From F23-B02 sp963620985 (lineage in GTDB: Bacteria; Bacillota; Clostridia; Oscillospirales; Oscillospiraceae): a stretch of DNA of 64,000 nucleotides. A model generated the notes under the pieces. It had not been told where the DNA came from, did no database searches, and saw nothing but the letters and a program-made list of their open reading frames with translations. Position numbers and translations under genes: made by a program. Below are positions 1 through 7,515 of this stretch, in pieces (position 1 is the stretch's first letter; the number at the start of each line of letters is the position of its first letter). The DNA lies in the NCBI GenBank assembly GCA_963620985.1, contig CAVFCI010000006.1, positions 1-64,000 of the forward strand, written 5' to 3'.

Positions 1-1023
1 GGCGTGATCTCCACCCGAGGGTTGAAGGAGGACGCTTTTCTATACGGCGAGCTGGTCTTTGACGTAAACACCGCCTATTTTCACAATCATGGCGGCTATG
101 ACTTCGCAAAACAATTCTACACCGACGCATACAAATCCGCAATAGAAATCGTAGGCGGCGAGCAATATATTCTGTCTGCGGTCATGCACGCCGATGAACG
201 CAACCGCGCCATGTCCGACGCGCTGGGGCAGGACGTGTACCACTACCACCTTCATGTGGTCTACCTTCCCGTCGTGGAAAAACAGATTCTATGGACGAAA
301 CGCTGCAAGGATAAATCGCTGGTGGGGACGGTCAAGGAAACGGTACAGCAGGTCAGTATGAGCAAAAAGTGGGATTCCAAGCCCGCGCTGGACGAGAACG
401 GTGAGCCGGTCTTGAGTGCAAAGGGCAAGCCTGTTCTCAAAAAATCCTACAGCGTTTTGCAGGACGATTTCTTCCGGTATATGCGCGACGCCGGGTATGA
501 CGATGTGGAGCGCGGCGAACGCGGCAGCTCCGAGGAACACCTGACGGTGACGCAGTTCAAGGTGCAGCAGGAACAGGCGCGGTTGGAATCGATTGAGGAT
601 AAGATTGACAGGAGACAGCAGACGCTTGAAAAATACAACGAGAAGATCAGGGAGCAGAAGGGCGCAGCTGCTTCCTTCCACGAAATCGACAGCATTGGGA
701 AAAAGACCATCTCCGGCAATATCTCCATGACACCGCAGGACGCGCAGTTCCTCAAGGAGCTTGCCAAGGAGGGCGTCGCCTCTCGCGGGCTGATCGGAGA
801 TTTGAAGAATAAAGTGGAAACGCTCAAGCGCGATGTCAGCGTATGGAAACGCAAATATGAAAAGCTGCAAGAGCAGACAAAGGACTTCATGGCGGCATTC
901 AAACGAGCGCCCCGCAAGGTCAAGGAGTTCATACAATTCGTGCTCCACACCGAGCCGGAGAAGCCGGAGCAGTCCGGAAACCGTGATATGCCGCGCCGCA
1001 AGAAGCGCGACATGGAGCTGTGA
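1..1023 (+). CDS. MobV/Pre-type plasmid relaxase, 5' end outside window
   Basis: Mob/Pre (MobV) relaxases nick the transfer origin of mobilisable plasmids and integrative elements. The reading frame is open from base 1, so the N-terminus lies outside the window; the GTG at 4 is not a credible start. The family's HxDE...HxH region is visible as MHADERNRAMSD followed by YHYHLHVVYLP, a histidine-rich metal-binding stretch with a longer than usual spacer between the two halves. The C-terminal half (about residues 190-300) is highly charged and predicted coiled coil, as in other Mob_Pre proteins. It marks the left end of the window as part of a mobilisable element. Whether the N-terminal catalytic part is intact cannot be seen. 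Confidence 0.85.
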   Translation, partial: GVISTRGLKEDAFLYGELVFDVNTAYFHNHGGYDFAKQFYTDAYKSAIEIVGGEQYILSAVMHADERNRAMSDALGQDVYHYHLHVVYLPVVEKQILWTKRCKDKSLVGTVKETVQQVSMSKKWDSKPALDENGEPVLSAKGKPVLKKSYSVLQDDFFRYMRDAGYDDVERGERGSSEEHLTVTQFKVQQEQARLESIEDKIDRRQQTLEKYNEKIREQKGAAASFHEIDSIGKKTISGNISMTPQDAQFLKELAKEGVASRGLIGDLKNKVETLKRDVSVWKRKYEKLQEQTKDFMAAFKRAPRKVKEFIQFVLHTEPEKPEQSGNRDMPRRKKRDMEL

Positions 1024-1201
1024 GCAACTACGGTGTAGAGCCGTAAAAATCCGAAAATAGCCAGCAGGAGCGCGACGGACGAACCGGACGTTGTCCGGCG
1101 TGCTCCTGTTTGAAAATCTCCGTTTTCCCTAAGTCAAGAGCCGGAGAAGACAGCCGAAAAACACCCCTATTGCGTAACAAAGGCGCAGAAAGGAGCCGCA
1201 T

Positions 1202-1495
1202 ATGAAAACAGGGCTGACAAAGAGCCAGAAAATCACGGAAATCTGCTTCGATGAGAAAGAGCCTCTGATCCATATCCGCACACACAACACCGACCTCAAG
1301 AACAGGCTGACCGCCTATGCCGCAGCACACCCCGGCGAGTGCCGTCAGACCGACGCAGACCCGGACACGGGCTGCATGGAGTTTGAAATCCGCAAGGGAC
1401 GGTTCTCTTTCCGTCTGACTGCGCCGTATTCGGATGAGCGCCGTCACGCAGCAAGCGAGCTTGCCAAGAAAAATGGATTGAAAGGACGAGTATAA
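1202..1495 (+). CDS. small conserved mobile-element protein, function unknown
   Basis: This 97-residue charged, soluble protein has no signal peptide or membrane segment. A purine-rich ribosome site (AAAGGAG) lies about 7 bases before the ATG. It sits between the relaxase and the restriction genes, a position typical of accessory proteins of Clostridia mobilisable elements, but I do not recognise a domain. The pattern of alternating beta strands (ITEICFDEKEPLIHIRTHNT, later MEFEIRKGRFSFRL) suggests a small alpha/beta fold. Function is not assigned. Confidence 0.6.
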   Translation: MKTGLTKSQKITEICFDEKEPLIHIRTHNTDLKNRLTAYAAAHPGECRQTDADPDTGCMEFEIRKGRFSFRLTAPYSDERRHAASELAKKNGLKGRV

Positions 1496-1589
1496 ACCCA
1501 TATCAGGCGCAGCCGTCCGTAGGAGTTTAGATTCTCCTGCGGGCGACTTTTTCTTTGCAGAGAACATCTCACGCTCTGATGAGATTATC

Positions 1590-1618
1590 TTGCGAACATC
1601 GTCGTTTTGTGCTATAAT
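1590..1618 (+). promoter_or_regulatory. sigma-A promoter of the restriction-modification operon
   Basis: TTGCGA at 1590-1595 and TATAAT at 1613-1618 are separated by 17 bases, 34 bases upstream of the XRE controller start. It is the only strong promoter before the three-gene restriction cassette, so it probably drives all of it. Confidence 0.7.
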
Positions 1619-1651
1619 ACAATTAGTTTAAATTTGGAACGGAGAATTACA

Positions 1652-1873
1652 ATGTCAATTTCCTACGATAAGCTCTGGAAGCTGTTGATCGATAAGAAAA
1701 TGAACCGGACGGATTTGAAGGACGCCTCCGGTATCAGCTTCAATGTGCTTGCCAAGATGGGAAAAAACGAATTTGTCTCTATGGAAAGCCTGCATAAGAT
1801 TTGCTTGACGCTCAAATGTGATGTAGGAGATATCTTGGAGTTCGTTGATGAAGCAGATACGAAACCGGCATGA
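1652..1873 (+). CDS. XRE/Cro-type HTH regulator, likely controller of the RM system
   Basis: This 73-residue protein consists of a single Cro/CI helix-turn-helix (YozG-like), with DLKDASGISFNVLAKMGKN forming the HTH and SMESLHKICLTLKCDVGDIL the typical following helices. The ATG at 1652 is chosen because GGAACGGAG precedes it by about 8 bases; an ATG at 1607 overlaps the promoter and is not credible. Its 3' end sits immediately before the methyltransferase. Small XRE proteins placed before restriction genes commonly act as C proteins that delay nuclease expression after entry into a new host; that role is inferred from position only. Confidence 0.8.
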   Translation: MSISYDKLWKLLIDKKMNRTDLKDASGISFNVLAKMGKNEFVSMESLHKICLTLKCDVGDILEFVDEADTKPA

Positions 1874-1905
1874 TTTCAATCGAACTACGCAGGAGAGAAA
1901 AGGAA

Positions 1906-2892
1906 ATGCAGCAACCGTTGACTTGTGTTGAAATATGCGCTGGCGCTGGTGGGCAGGCGCTGGGGCTTGCAATGGCAGGCTTTGTCCATGTTGCGCTTGT
2001 CGAGTATGAAGAAGATTATTGCAAGGTATTAAAGCAGAATCGCCCAGAATGGAACGTCATTTGCGCAGATGTTCACGATTTTGACGGGTGTCCATACCGT
2101 GGTGTCGATCTGCTGGCTGGCGGCGTTCCTTGCCCTCCTTTCTCCATTGCAGGCAAGCAGCTTGGACGCGATGATGAACGTGATCTTTTTCCCGAAGCAA
2201 TTCGACTGATTGAGGAGATTCAGCCTCGTGCTGTCATGCTTGAAAATGTACGTGGCTTTCTTGACTCGGGCTTTGATGAATACCGCGACCACATTTTCAC
2301 GTCGATTCAAAAGCTCGGCTATGTAACCCATATCAAACTCTTGAACGCCTCTGATTATGGTGTTCCGCAGCTACGTCCCAGAGTGGTTATCATCGGCATT
2401 CGGAAGGATCAGATCGGAGCATTTGCCTATCCTGATGAACAGCCAGACAGCGCTCCCACTGTTGGTGATACGCTCCGTGATTTGATGGCACAGAATGGAT
2501 GGGAAGGCGCGAAGCAGTGGGCATCTAATGCAAACCGGATTGCTCCGACCCTTGTAGGCGGCTCCAAGAAGCACGGTGGTCCTGACCTTGGTCCCACACG
2601 CGCCCGTAATGCATGGGCAGAGCTTGGCGTAGATGGTCGAGGAATTGCAAACGAAGCACCCGCCCCCGGATTTGAGGGTATGCCCCGCTTGACAAGCCGA
2701 ATGATGGCACGGATTCAAGGTTTCCCCGATACATGGACATTCGGAAACCGGAAAACCGTAGCCTGCAGGATGATTGGAAATGCATTCCCGCCCCCGGTTG
2801 CCCGGGCAGTTGGGGAAAAAATAAAGGAGTGTTTGGAGCATGGATGCATTGATAGCAAACGCGAGATTCCACTTTCACAAGCAATTGTTTGA
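1906..2892 (+). CDS. DNA (cytosine-5) methyltransferase of a type II RM system
   Basis: This C5-cytosine methyltransferase transfers methyl from S-adenosylmethionine to its target site, protecting it from the adjacent nuclease. Motif I is CAGAGG (residues 11-16), motif IV is PCPPFS with catalytic Cys76, motif VI is ENVRG (113-117), motif VIII is QLRPRVVIIG, and motif X is GNAFPPPVARAVG near the C-terminus. At 328 residues it is normal for a type II enzyme. The start at 1906 has AGGAG 10 bases upstream; an in-frame ATG at 1870 would overlap the regulator stop but lacks a ribosome site. The 3' end overlaps the nuclease gene by 53 bases, implying translational coupling. The target is inferred to be GCCGGC from the nuclease. 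Confidence 0.93.
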   Translation: MQQPLTCVEICAGAGGQALGLAMAGFVHVALVEYEEDYCKVLKQNRPEWNVICADVHDFDGCPYRGVDLLAGGVPCPPFSIAGKQLGRDDERDLFPEAIRLIEEIQPRAVMLENVRGFLDSGFDEYRDHIFTSIQKLGYVTHIKLLNASDYGVPQLRPRVVIIGIRKDQIGAFAYPDEQPDSAPTVGDTLRDLMAQNGWEGAKQWASNANRIAPTLVGGSKKHGGPDLGPTRARNAWAELGVDGRGIANEAPAPGFEGMPRLTSRMMARIQGFPDTWTFGNRKTVACRMIGNAFPPPVARAVGEKIKECLEHGCIDSKREIPLSQAIV

Positions 2893-3715
2893 AACCAACA
2901 CTCTGACGTTGACCACGGCAGGCGTCGCATCCAATGCAGACACCAGCAGCCGCGGCTCAAAGGCGATTGCGCGGAGGATCGTTGACATTCTTGTGGAGGA
3001 ACAGCATCATGCTGTCTCCACGGTTGACAAAATTTCCGGGCAGACTCTCGGAAAGCAATTTGAAACGCTGACAATGGAGTTCCTGCGTGAAACCTGTCCC
3101 TATTTGCAGAACCTCCGTCCCGGAAACTGGACAATTCTTCAGCTCGGCAATAACAACAAACTGAAAACAAGCGATTTTGCGCAGTACGAGCATCTTGCTT
3201 ACTTAAATGCGCTTACGACACAGAACGCACAGTTGGCTGCTGCACTCGGGAATGATTACCTCGTTGCACCTGACGTTGTTGTATACCGCGATCTCTATGA
3301 GGACAGCGAGATCAATGCCGCTCAGCCAATTGTTGATGACGAAATCTGCAAGATGGCTGATATTCGGAAGTCTAACGGCGGCAAGCCCATTCTTCATGCC
3401 AGTGTTTCTGCAAAGTACACGATGCGCAGCGACCGCGCACAGAACAGCCGCACCGAGGCATTGAACCTGATCCGCAACCGAAAGGGACATTTGCCGCACA
3501 TCGTTGTTGTGACGGCTGAGCCTATGCCGAATCGCTTGGCATCTCTTGCGCTCGGCACTGGCGATATTGACTGCGTATATCACTTTGCACTCTATGAGCT
3601 GATTCGAGCAGTTAAAGAGGCTGGTTCTGAGGATGCGGTGGAAACGCTGGAAACCTTGGTGCAGGGCAAGCGGCTGAAGGATATTTCCGATCTCCCACTG
3701 GATTTGTCTGTGTAA
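2840..3715 (+). CDS. NgoMIV-type type II restriction endonuclease (predicted GCCGGC)
   Basis: This 291-residue protein matches the NgoMIV endonuclease family, tetrameric enzymes cutting G^CCGGC. From recalled NgoMIV numbering (E70, D140, S185, K187, E201), each residue is present here with a constant offset of five: E75, D145 (in APDVVVYRD), S190 and K192 (SAK), and E206. The recognition segment RSDR (196-199) corresponds to NgoMIV R191-D193-R194, so GCCGGC specificity is predicted. The gene starts inside the methyltransferase gene and ends at a TAATG junction with a broken vsr. All active-site residues seem present, so the nuclease should be functional. Confidence 0.9.
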   Translation: MDALIANARFHFHKQLFETNTLTLTTAGVASNADTSSRGSKAIARRIVDILVEEQHHAVSTVDKISGQTLGKQFETLTMEFLRETCPYLQNLRPGNWTILQLGNNNKLKTSDFAQYEHLAYLNALTTQNAQLAAALGNDYLVAPDVVVYRDLYEDSEINAAQPIVDDEICKMADIRKSNGGKPILHASVSAKYTMRSDRAQNSRTEALNLIRNRKGHLPHIVVVTAEPMPNRLASLALGTGDIDCVYHFALYELIRAVKEAGSEDAVETLETLVQGKRLKDISDLPLDLSV

Positions 3716-3792
3716 TGGCTGATTCTGTTTCCTCTGTCCGCTGTAGTGAGATCATGTCGCACATCAAAAGCAAAGATACCAGTATGGCATAA
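3715..3792 (+). pseudogene. vsr: vsr mismatch endonuclease, N-terminal remnant
   Basis: The ATG overlaps the nuclease stop (TAATG). The 25-codon product MADSVSSVRCSEIMSHIKSK followed by DTSMA matches the start of very-short-patch repair endonucleases (consensus near ...RSRxMSxIxSKDT). Vsr corrects T:G mismatches arising from deamination of 5-methylcytosine and is often encoded next to C5 methyltransferases. Here the frame stops before any catalytic residue, and DNA downstream turns into a palindrome and an IS110 fragment, so the gene has been destroyed. The call rests on a short match but the genomic position is exactly the expected one. Confidence 0.65.
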
Positions 3793-3830
3793 GTCAATTA
3801 TTGCACGGCCTATGCAAAAAAGCTTAGACT

Positions 3831-3857
3831 GCGTTTCCACTCGTCGAGTGGAAACGC
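3831..3857. repeat. 27-base palindrome (13-base perfect arms)
   Basis: The arm GCGTTTCCACTCG at 3831-3843 is perfectly repeated in inverse at 3845-3857 with one central base. It lies at the boundary between the vsr remnant and the IS110 fragment. With a one-base centre it could form a hairpin with a small loop; only TTT follows, so it is a poor terminator. A recombination or insertion junction is an alternative. Confidence 0.6.
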
Positions 3858-3889
3858 TTTGGCAACAGAATTTCATTATTCACAAAAAA

Positions 3890-4459
3890 AGAGCTGCCTG
3901 ATTTCAGATGAAGTCAGGCAAGGCGCTGTTAGACAGCATATTCTTTTCCAATACCAAAGAGGGCTGCGAGAGGCTGCTGGAACTGTTCGGGCGTTTGGTC
4001 TTCTCCAAGGATGAGGTGCTCATCGGAATGGAAGCAACGGGTCATTATTGGCTGAGCGTTCACGCTTTTCTTCAGGAACAGGGCTATGATGTCAAGGTCA
4101 TTAACCCTATTCAGTCGGAAGCCTTTCGGAAAATGTATATCCGTCAAACCAAGAACGACAGTAAGGACAGCTTCATTATCGCTCAGATCATGCGCTTCAG
4201 TCAGTTTTCTGCCACCGATCTCTCGGAGGAAGTTATCGTGGCCATGAGACAGCTCAGCCGTTACCGTTTGGCACTGGTAGATTCCTGTGGAGACTGCAAA
4301 CGCAGGGTCATTGCACTGCTGGATCAGGTTTTCCCTGAGTATGACAGCCTGTTTTCGGATACCTTTGGTGTCACCTCGAAAGAAGTGCTGTCCAAATATC
4401 CAACTCCCGAGGACATGCTTACCGTATCCACACGGAAGCTTACAAATCTTTTGGAGAAG
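3890..4459 (+). mobile_element. IS110-family transposase remnant
   Basis: Only the DEDD (RuvC-like) half of an IS110 transposase survives. Visible are FSNTKEG, EATGHYW (Glu42 of the ORF), VINPIQ, and TKNDSKDSFIIA containing two acidic catalytic positions. The first catalytic Asp (GIDxxK motif) upstream of 3908 and the whole C-terminal Transposase_20 part with the catalytic Ser are absent, as are both element ends where a bridge RNA would lie. It cannot be autonomous. Confidence 0.85.
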
Positions 4460-4807
4460 GACGGCTGCATCAAGGCCGCCGCGATAATCAACAAGACGCA
4501 GGTGGACGTGTACGAGGGCGCTCCGTGGAGCTTCGAGGCTCCGGCAACCGAGGTCTGCGTTCTGCACACGCTCGTTGTAGACCCCCGATATGCCGGTCAG
4601 GGCATAGGCAAAAGATTCGTCGCGTTTTACGAAAAATACGCTCTGTCGCGCCGCTGCGCGGTGCTGAGGATAGACACCAATGCCATAAACGCCGCAGCAA
4701 GAGCGCTGTATTCAAGGCTCGGCTACCGCGAGGCCGATATCGTCCCCTGCACCTTTAACGGCATCCCGAACGTGAATATAGTCCTGCTTGAGAAAAAGCT
4801 GAAATGA
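3908..4807 (+). CDS. chimeric ORF: truncated IS110 transposase fused to C-terminal GNAT acetyltransferase
   Basis: Residues 1 to about 184 are IS110 DEDD transposase. From about residue 185 (EKDGCIKAAAIIN) the frame continues without interruption into the C-terminal two thirds of a GNAT N-acetyltransferase, with the acetyl-CoA loop as AGQGIGK (229-235) and the typical ARALYSRLGY and final beta strand. The GNAT N-terminus is missing. The likely history is that mobile DNA recombined into a resident acetyltransferase gene and the junction happened to keep frame. The base composition becomes more GC-rich after 4460, matching the chromosome. Whether the product is made or folds is unknown; it may simply be two pseudogenes in frame. 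Confidence 0.75.
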   Translation: MKSGKALLDSIFFSNTKEGCERLLELFGRLVFSKDEVLIGMEATGHYWLSVHAFLQEQGYDVKVINPIQSEAFRKMYIRQTKNDSKDSFIIAQIMRFSQFSATDLSEEVIVAMRQLSRYRLALVDSCGDCKRRVIALLDQVFPEYDSLFSDTFGVTSKEVLSKYPTPEDMLTVSTRKLTNLLEKDGCIKAAAIINKTQVDVYEGAPWSFEAPATEVCVLHTLVVDPRYAGQGIGKRFVAFYEKYALSRRCAVLRIDTNAINAAARALYSRLGYREADIVPCTFNGIPNVNIVLLEKKLK

Positions 4808-4838
4808 AAAATCCGAGGCACGGCCTCGGATTTTTCAT
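4804..4838. terminator. bidirectional terminator containing both convergent stop codons
   Basis: A perfect 16-base inverted repeat (4804-4819 and 4823-4838, loop ACG) ends in T-runs on both strands. The TGA of the chimeric ORF (4805-4807) and the TGA of the opposite DUF6440 gene (4835-4837, minus) both lie inside the stem. Confidence 0.85.
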
Positions 4839-5011
4839 TTGATTATCGTGCTTATTATCGGCTTGCCCTCGCGGTCGAGCAGAGGAGTCAGACCACCCGC
4901 ATAGCCCGAGTGGTGGAAGATATAGTTTACGCCGGTCTCCCTGTCAACCCATATCTCCGTGCCCTCCAGAGTTCCCTGAGAATAGGCCTTTTCAAATCTT
5001 TTTTCGCTCAT
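4835..5011 (-). CDS. DUF6440 family small protein
   Basis: This gene encodes 58 residues and is too short for most ORF callers. The product has the hallmark pattern of DUF6440: RFEKAYSQGTLEGTEIWVD, RETGVNYIFHHSGYAGGL and TPLLDREGKPI. The start codon is at 5011, with AGGAACAGG upstream on the minus strand overlapping the MFS stop at 5013, so it is translationally coupled to the transporter. No membrane segment or signal is present. The function of the family is unknown. Confidence 0.75.
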   Translation of the reverse strand: MSEKRFEKAYSQGTLEGTEIWVDRETGVNYIFHHSGYAGGLTPLLDREGKPIISTIIK

Positions 5012-5012
5012 T

Positions 5013-6452
5013 TTACCTGTTCCTTTCCTTATATATTTTCGCCGCCCTGCTCATGGGGATGAGCGCGAGCGCCGTGACGATGGCGGCTGCAATGAACAGC
5101 TCGTTTACCGGCAGATAGCCCTCGGCGATCTTCGATACGTCATAGCCGAGTTCCGCTGCGCGCTGCGCGGTGACGAAGACGAGGTTTCCGTTTTCCACGA
5201 CCTGATACACCTTCTCTCCGAAGGCGCGGCAGATGGGATCGGCAAGCAGCGGACCTGCGATCATCGGGAAGAATACGAAGAACATTATCCTTATGCCCTC
5301 GAACTGGCCGCGGTGCTCCTCGGGATAGAGGCGCTTCATCCACACGGTCATGGCCTGCATGAAAACAACGTAGCCGATGCCGACGAGGATTATGCCGATA
5401 AAGCAGGGCCAGTTCGCCGCGAGGTTCAGGGCGTTTTTCGTGTCGAAGCTGCCCTGCATATTGCCGACGACAAAATACACGAACAGACAGCCGAGGATAC
5501 TCAGCACCGTTGCGCCCCCTGCGACGGCGGGCACCTTTTTGTTGTTTATCACCTTTATAAAGGGCACGGATACCGCAACCGCGATCAGCAGAGGTATGCC
5601 GAGGATGAGGCTGGGGTCGTCAAAGCCGAGGGTGTAGTTCATCCAGTTCATGATGTGGATGAAGTAGCAGTTGTAGCCGATGAAAAATACGCACAGCGTC
5701 AGGAATACGAGCGCAAGCTCGCGGTTCGATACGAAGAGACGGAAGTTGAAGGTCGAGCCGAACTGATGCCAGAAGCTGCCGTCCTTGACCGGCTTGAGCG
5801 TGGGCGAGTCCTTGAGCAGAAAAAACGAGGCTATGCCGACGAGAATAGTAATGCCGCCGGCAGCCGAGAAGAAGATTATATAGCCAAGCTGCGGATTTGC
5901 CTCGGTCGCAAGGCCGTTGACGAACATACCGCCGACGAGAGTTCCCACGAGCGTTCCGATAACGGGCAGCGTAGCCGCGACAGCGCCGATCTGGCCGGAG
6001 TTTGAGTCGTCCATCATGTCGGCGTACCAGGCGTTGTAGCCTGCGTCGTTTGCCATCGAGCCGAAGAAGCTCATGATCGTGTCGGCAGCGACGATCGTAA
6101 CGCCGACGAGCATGACATTGTTGTAAATACTGTCGCGCAGATAGTGCGTCAGACCGAAGGCTATCGTGAATATGCCCCAGAGCACAGAGCCCCATGCGAT
6201 GAGCCTTCTGCGCGAGCCGATGCGGTCGGAAAGCGTTCCGAAAAACAGCGCCGAGAAGGTCGTCGCCGTCGCGGAGCATATGGTCATTGCCGTGACAACT
6301 CCGAGCTGTGCGCCGAAATCGGAGTATAGAAAGTTTGCAAACCAGTTGTTTTCGATGACCCACGCTATCTGCGCGGAAAAGCCGATCACCAGAAGCAGCG
6401 TCCAGTTGAGAGCGCCTATTCCCTTTTTTCCGCCGGCCTGTGTTTTACTCAT
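5013..6452 (-). CDS. major facilitator superfamily transporter
   Basis: This is a 479-residue polytopic membrane protein with about twelve hydrophobic segments. The loop between segments 2 and 3 carries the MFS signature form GTLSDRIGSRRRLIAWG (about residues 73-90). A long central cytoplasmic loop (LKDSPTLKPVKDGSFWHQFGS) separates the two six-helix halves. The organisation resembles sugar or glycoside MFS carriers, but the substrate cannot be inferred. It overlaps the upstream hydrolase gene by eight bases and is followed two bases later by the DUF6440 gene, forming a three-gene operon. Confidence 0.88.
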   Translation of the reverse strand: MSKTQAGGKKGIGALNWTLLLVIGFSAQIAWVIENNWFANFLYSDFGAQLGVVTAMTICSATATTFSALFFGTLSDRIGSRRRLIAWGSVLWGIFTIAFGLTHYLRDSIYNNVMLVGVTIVAADTIMSFFGSMANDAGYNAWYADMMDDSNSGQIGAVAATLPVIGTLVGTLVGGMFVNGLATEANPQLGYIIFFSAAGGITILVGIASFFLLKDSPTLKPVKDGSFWHQFGSTFNFRLFVSNRELALVFLTLCVFFIGYNCYFIHIMNWMNYTLGFDDPSLILGIPLLIAVAVSVPFIKVINNKKVPAVAGGATVLSILGCLFVYFVVGNMQGSFDTKNALNLAANWPCFIGIILVGIGYVVFMQAMTVWMKRLYPEEHRGQFEGIRIMFFVFFPMIAGPLLADPICRAFGEKVYQVVENGNLVFVTAQRAAELGYDVSKIAEGYLPVNELFIAAAIVTALALIPMSRAAKIYKERNR

Positions 6453-7398
6453 TTATTCTTCCTCCCGTGAGTTCCCTGATAAGAGCCTCGTATTCATCCT
6501 TTGCGCACATATAGCTCGCCGCGTGTCCCGCCTGAGGCACTAAAAGCAGCCTCTTTGGGCTTTTGCAGGCGTTATATATCTGCATTGCCATGTCCTTCGG
6601 CACATAGCGGTCGCTGTCGCCGCAGATATACACGAGCGGCACCTTCGCCGCGCTCACGCTGCGCACGGAGCTTGCCTCCTTGAAGCCGTAGCCGGCCTTC
6701 AGGAGATTGACGTACTCGAAAACGTCCACGAACAGCACCGGCAGGTGATAAAGCTGCCCGACGAGGTTTCGGAAAACCGTGTCGAGATCCGAATACCCGC
6801 AGTCGGCGATAACGCCGCGTACGCCTGTGTTCAGCTCAAGCTCCATGCTCTGCAACACGCTTGCCGCGCCCATGGACATGCCGTGCAGATAGATATCGTT
6901 ATCGGGGAAAAGCTCGGCGGCCTTGTCTGTCCAGCGCACAACGTCGTATCTGTCGAGCGCACCGAAGCCTATATACTCGCCGTCGCTTTTGCCGTGGGCG
7001 CGCATGTGGACGTAAATGAGGTCGTGCCCGAGCGAGCGGTAAAAATCGTACATTGCGGCAAAGTCGCAGGCGGGCTCGGACTTGTAGCCGTGAAAGAACA
7101 TCACCGTGACCCCCGTGCCGCTGCCGCGCAGAAGCTCGGCGCGAAGCGTGAGCCCATCGCCGGATACGATGCTTATCTCCTCAAACGGCAGCTCGCGGAA
7201 GGGTGCAAAGTACGGGATGTTGTGCGCCCAGAGCGCTTTTCCGGTCGGCTCAAGCAGTTCAGACGAGCTCGCGCCCGTCTCCGGAGTCGGGAAATTGTCC
7301 TGCCGCCGGATGAGCACACGCACGAATTTGAGCCCCACCGCGTACAAAAGCGCAAGCACTGCGCAGATAATTATCAGAACGATCAAAGCAGCCTTCAT
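6445..7398 (-). CDS. membrane-anchored alpha/beta hydrolase (S33-like)
   Basis: This 317-residue protein begins with one N-terminal membrane anchor (about residues 4-28) followed by an alpha/beta hydrolase fold. The oxyanion region is FFHGYKSEP (101-109), the nucleophile elbow is GMSMG with Ser175, Asp261 or Asp263 follows a beta strand ending YICGD, and the catalytic His is in GHAAS (His292). The full triad is thus present. The family includes lipases, esterases and serine aminopeptidase-like hydrolases, and the substrate is unknown. Its coupling to the MFS transporter suggests uptake or export of a cleaved compound, an inference from gene order only. Confidence 0.85.
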   Translation of the reverse strand: MKAALIVLIIICAVLALLYAVGLKFVRVLIRRQDNFPTPETGASSSELLEPTGKALWAHNIPYFAPFRELPFEEISIVSGDGLTLRAELLRGSGTGVTVMFFHGYKSEPACDFAAMYDFYRSLGHDLIYVHMRAHGKSDGEYIGFGALDRYDVVRWTDKAAELFPDNDIYLHGMSMGAASVLQSMELELNTGVRGVIADCGYSDLDTVFRNLVGQLYHLPVLFVDVFEYVNLLKAGYGFKEASSVRSVSAAKVPLVYICGDSDRYVPKDMAMQIYNACKSPKRLLLVPQAGHAASYMCAKDEYEALIRELTGGRINE

Positions 7399-7418
7399 AA
7401 AATCACCGAGACCATTTT

Positions 7419-7448
7419 ATTATATTTCTATTAAAATTGGAATAGCAA
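7419..7448 (-). promoter_or_regulatory. promoter of the hydrolase-MFS operon
   Basis: On the minus strand, TTGCTA (7443-7448) and TATAAT (7419-7424) are separated by 18 bases. Its -35 box lies only three bases from the -35 box of the divergent DUF362 promoter. Confidence 0.55.
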
Positions 7449-7451
7449 ATA

Positions 7452-7480
7452 TTGATTAAGCGGGGAGATTATTATATAAT
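7452..7480 (+). promoter_or_regulatory. promoter of the DUF362-GTPase/NYN-ylmH operon
   Basis: TTGATT (7452-7457), a 17-base spacer and TATAAT (7475-7480) lie 36 bases before the DUF362 start. No other promoter is apparent before the overlapping downstream genes. Confidence 0.7.
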
Positions 7481-7515
7481 TGACGACATACTAAAAAACG
7501 AAAAGGAGCGGTACC

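Noticed and set aside
1028..1567. 179-codon minus-strand frame opposite the small element protein
   Set aside because: No ribosome site, runs through an evident non-coding gap, and the plus-strand gene has a better start and composition.
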